From NCBI GenBank assembly GCA_027858455.1, contig JAQICQ010000064.1, forward strand, positions 1 through 6,796: a DNA stretch of 6,796 nt, written 5' to 3'. The first letter of the stretch is position 1. Each line of letters opens with the position of its first letter. Positions 6,184 through 6,796 of this stretch are shown here, piece after piece. The position numbers and the translations under genes were made by a program. The notes under the pieces were generated by a model, which did no database searches, was not told the DNA's origin, and saw only the letters and a program-made list of their open reading frames with translations. Source of the stretch: Elusimicrobiota bacterium. Its GTDB lineage: Bacteria; CG03; SLGR01; JAGXOG01.

Positions 6184-6796
6184 TTAAAATAACGCCGATA
6201 TCACTACCAAGGTAGCAATAAAATTAAGGGATGGAACAACTTCACTTATAAAAACATTCCAACTTGAAATAGAGGTTTTTGGGATATACACAACATCTTT
6301 AATCTGTAATTTAATATCAGGCGCGGTGCCATTTAAAATTTTACTCAAATTTACATCTATATGCTTTTTCTTTCCATCCCTCATATCTCTTATTATTCTT
6401 ATTGTTGATATGTCAGCATTATCCCTAAACCCATTGGCTTTAATGCACAGTTGGGATAATTTCATTCCATTGTAATAATTATATTCCCCGGAACGTTGAA
6501 TTGAACCGAAAATATATACCATCCAGTTTGTATGTTTCACAAAGATTACTGATATTTTAGAATGTTTTATATATTTCCCGAATTTTTCTTCTAATTTTAT
6601 ACTCAGTTCTTTCGTTGTTAATCCCTGCGCCTTAACATTGCCTACCATAGGCAGTGCAATATTTCCATCCATTGTAATCTGTACCTGTCGGGACAGGTCT
6701 TCATTATTCCACACAAAAATCTCCATGACATCACCGGGGGCTATTTTAACATCTTTTTCTTCTTCAGCATGACAATTAAAATAACCAAAGATTAAC
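6184..6796 (-). CDS. Wza-like polysaccharide export protein, 5' end outside window
   Basis: The frame stays open to the window edge: 203 residues are visible from 6795 down, so the ATG at 6726 is internal. It lies in the middle of the conserved PGDVMEIFVW motif (visible residues 20-29) and cannot be the real start. Residues 15-90 match the Poly_export domain, including LSRQV...DGNIALPMVG. Residues 91-150 match an SLBB domain (VYIFGSIQRSGEY). The end, 181-203, is a hydrophobic helix (VFISEVVPSLNFIATLVV) that could be the outer-membrane-spanning helix as in Wza. The visible N-terminal LIFGYFNCHAEEE looks like the end of a signal peptide; a Cys is present but the lipobox is poor. Its role would be an oligomeric outer-membrane channel working with the adjacent Wzc-like protein. 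No other gene assignment fits better. Confidence 0.9.
   Translation of the reverse strand, partial: LIFGYFNCHAEEEKDVKIAPGDVMEIFVWNNEDLSRQVQITMDGNIALPMVGNVKAQGLTTKELSIKLEEKFGKYIKHSKISVIFVKHTNWMVYIFGSIQRSGEYNYYNGMKLSQLCIKANGFRDNADISTIRIIRDMRDGKKKHIDVNLSKILNGTAPDIKLQIKDVVYIPKTSISSWNVFISEVVPSLNFIATLVVISALF

Noticed and set aside
6184..6726. ATG at 6726 as the start of the Wza-like gene
   Set aside because: The frame is open upstream to the window edge and encodes the conserved APGDV just before this Met, so the true start lies outside the window.

Overview
The window is a polysaccharide assembly and export locus from a Gram-negative-type (diderm) bacterium with low to moderate G+C. Every supported gene lies on the minus strand, so transcription runs from high to low coordinates. 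The outer-membrane export protein and the Wzc-like co-polymerase/tyrosine kinase indicate a Wzx/Wzy-type capsule or exopolysaccharide pathway. The sequence gives no species name. An uncultured or environmental lineage is possible, but that is a guess.

In transcription order, the first block (6796 to 1127) is a tightly packed operon. It holds a Wza-like export protein whose N-terminus lies beyond the window, a full-length Wzc-like protein with a C-terminal tyrosine cluster, a multispanning Wzy/O-antigen polymerase-like protein, and a 603-residue ABC exporter of the PglK/MsbA-like class. The gene junctions are a 2-base gap, a 4-base ATGA overlap and a 20-base overlap. None of the three internal starts has a strong Shine-Dalgarno sequence, so translational coupling is likely. 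A working model is that the ABC protein flips lipid-linked repeat units, the Wzy-like protein polymerises them, the Wzc-like protein controls chain length and the Wza-like protein exports the chain.

An AT-rich gap of about 154 bases (973-1126) follows, with an extended -10 promoter candidate reading toward the last two genes. These belong to the PAPS-dependent sulfotransferase superfamily. The first (370-972) has a good C-terminal half but lacks the N-terminal phosphosulfate-binding loop, so it looks like a truncated or decayed copy. The second (1-344) begins with an intact loop and runs off the window. Together they suggest that the exported glycan, or a precursor, is sulfated.

I found no RNA genes, CRISPR arrays, insertion sequences or convincing terminators. 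No wholly new system is evident. The points most worth a second look are the broken/intact sulfotransferase tandem, the ABC exporter standing where a Wzx flippase would be expected, and several non-consensus residues in the kinase.
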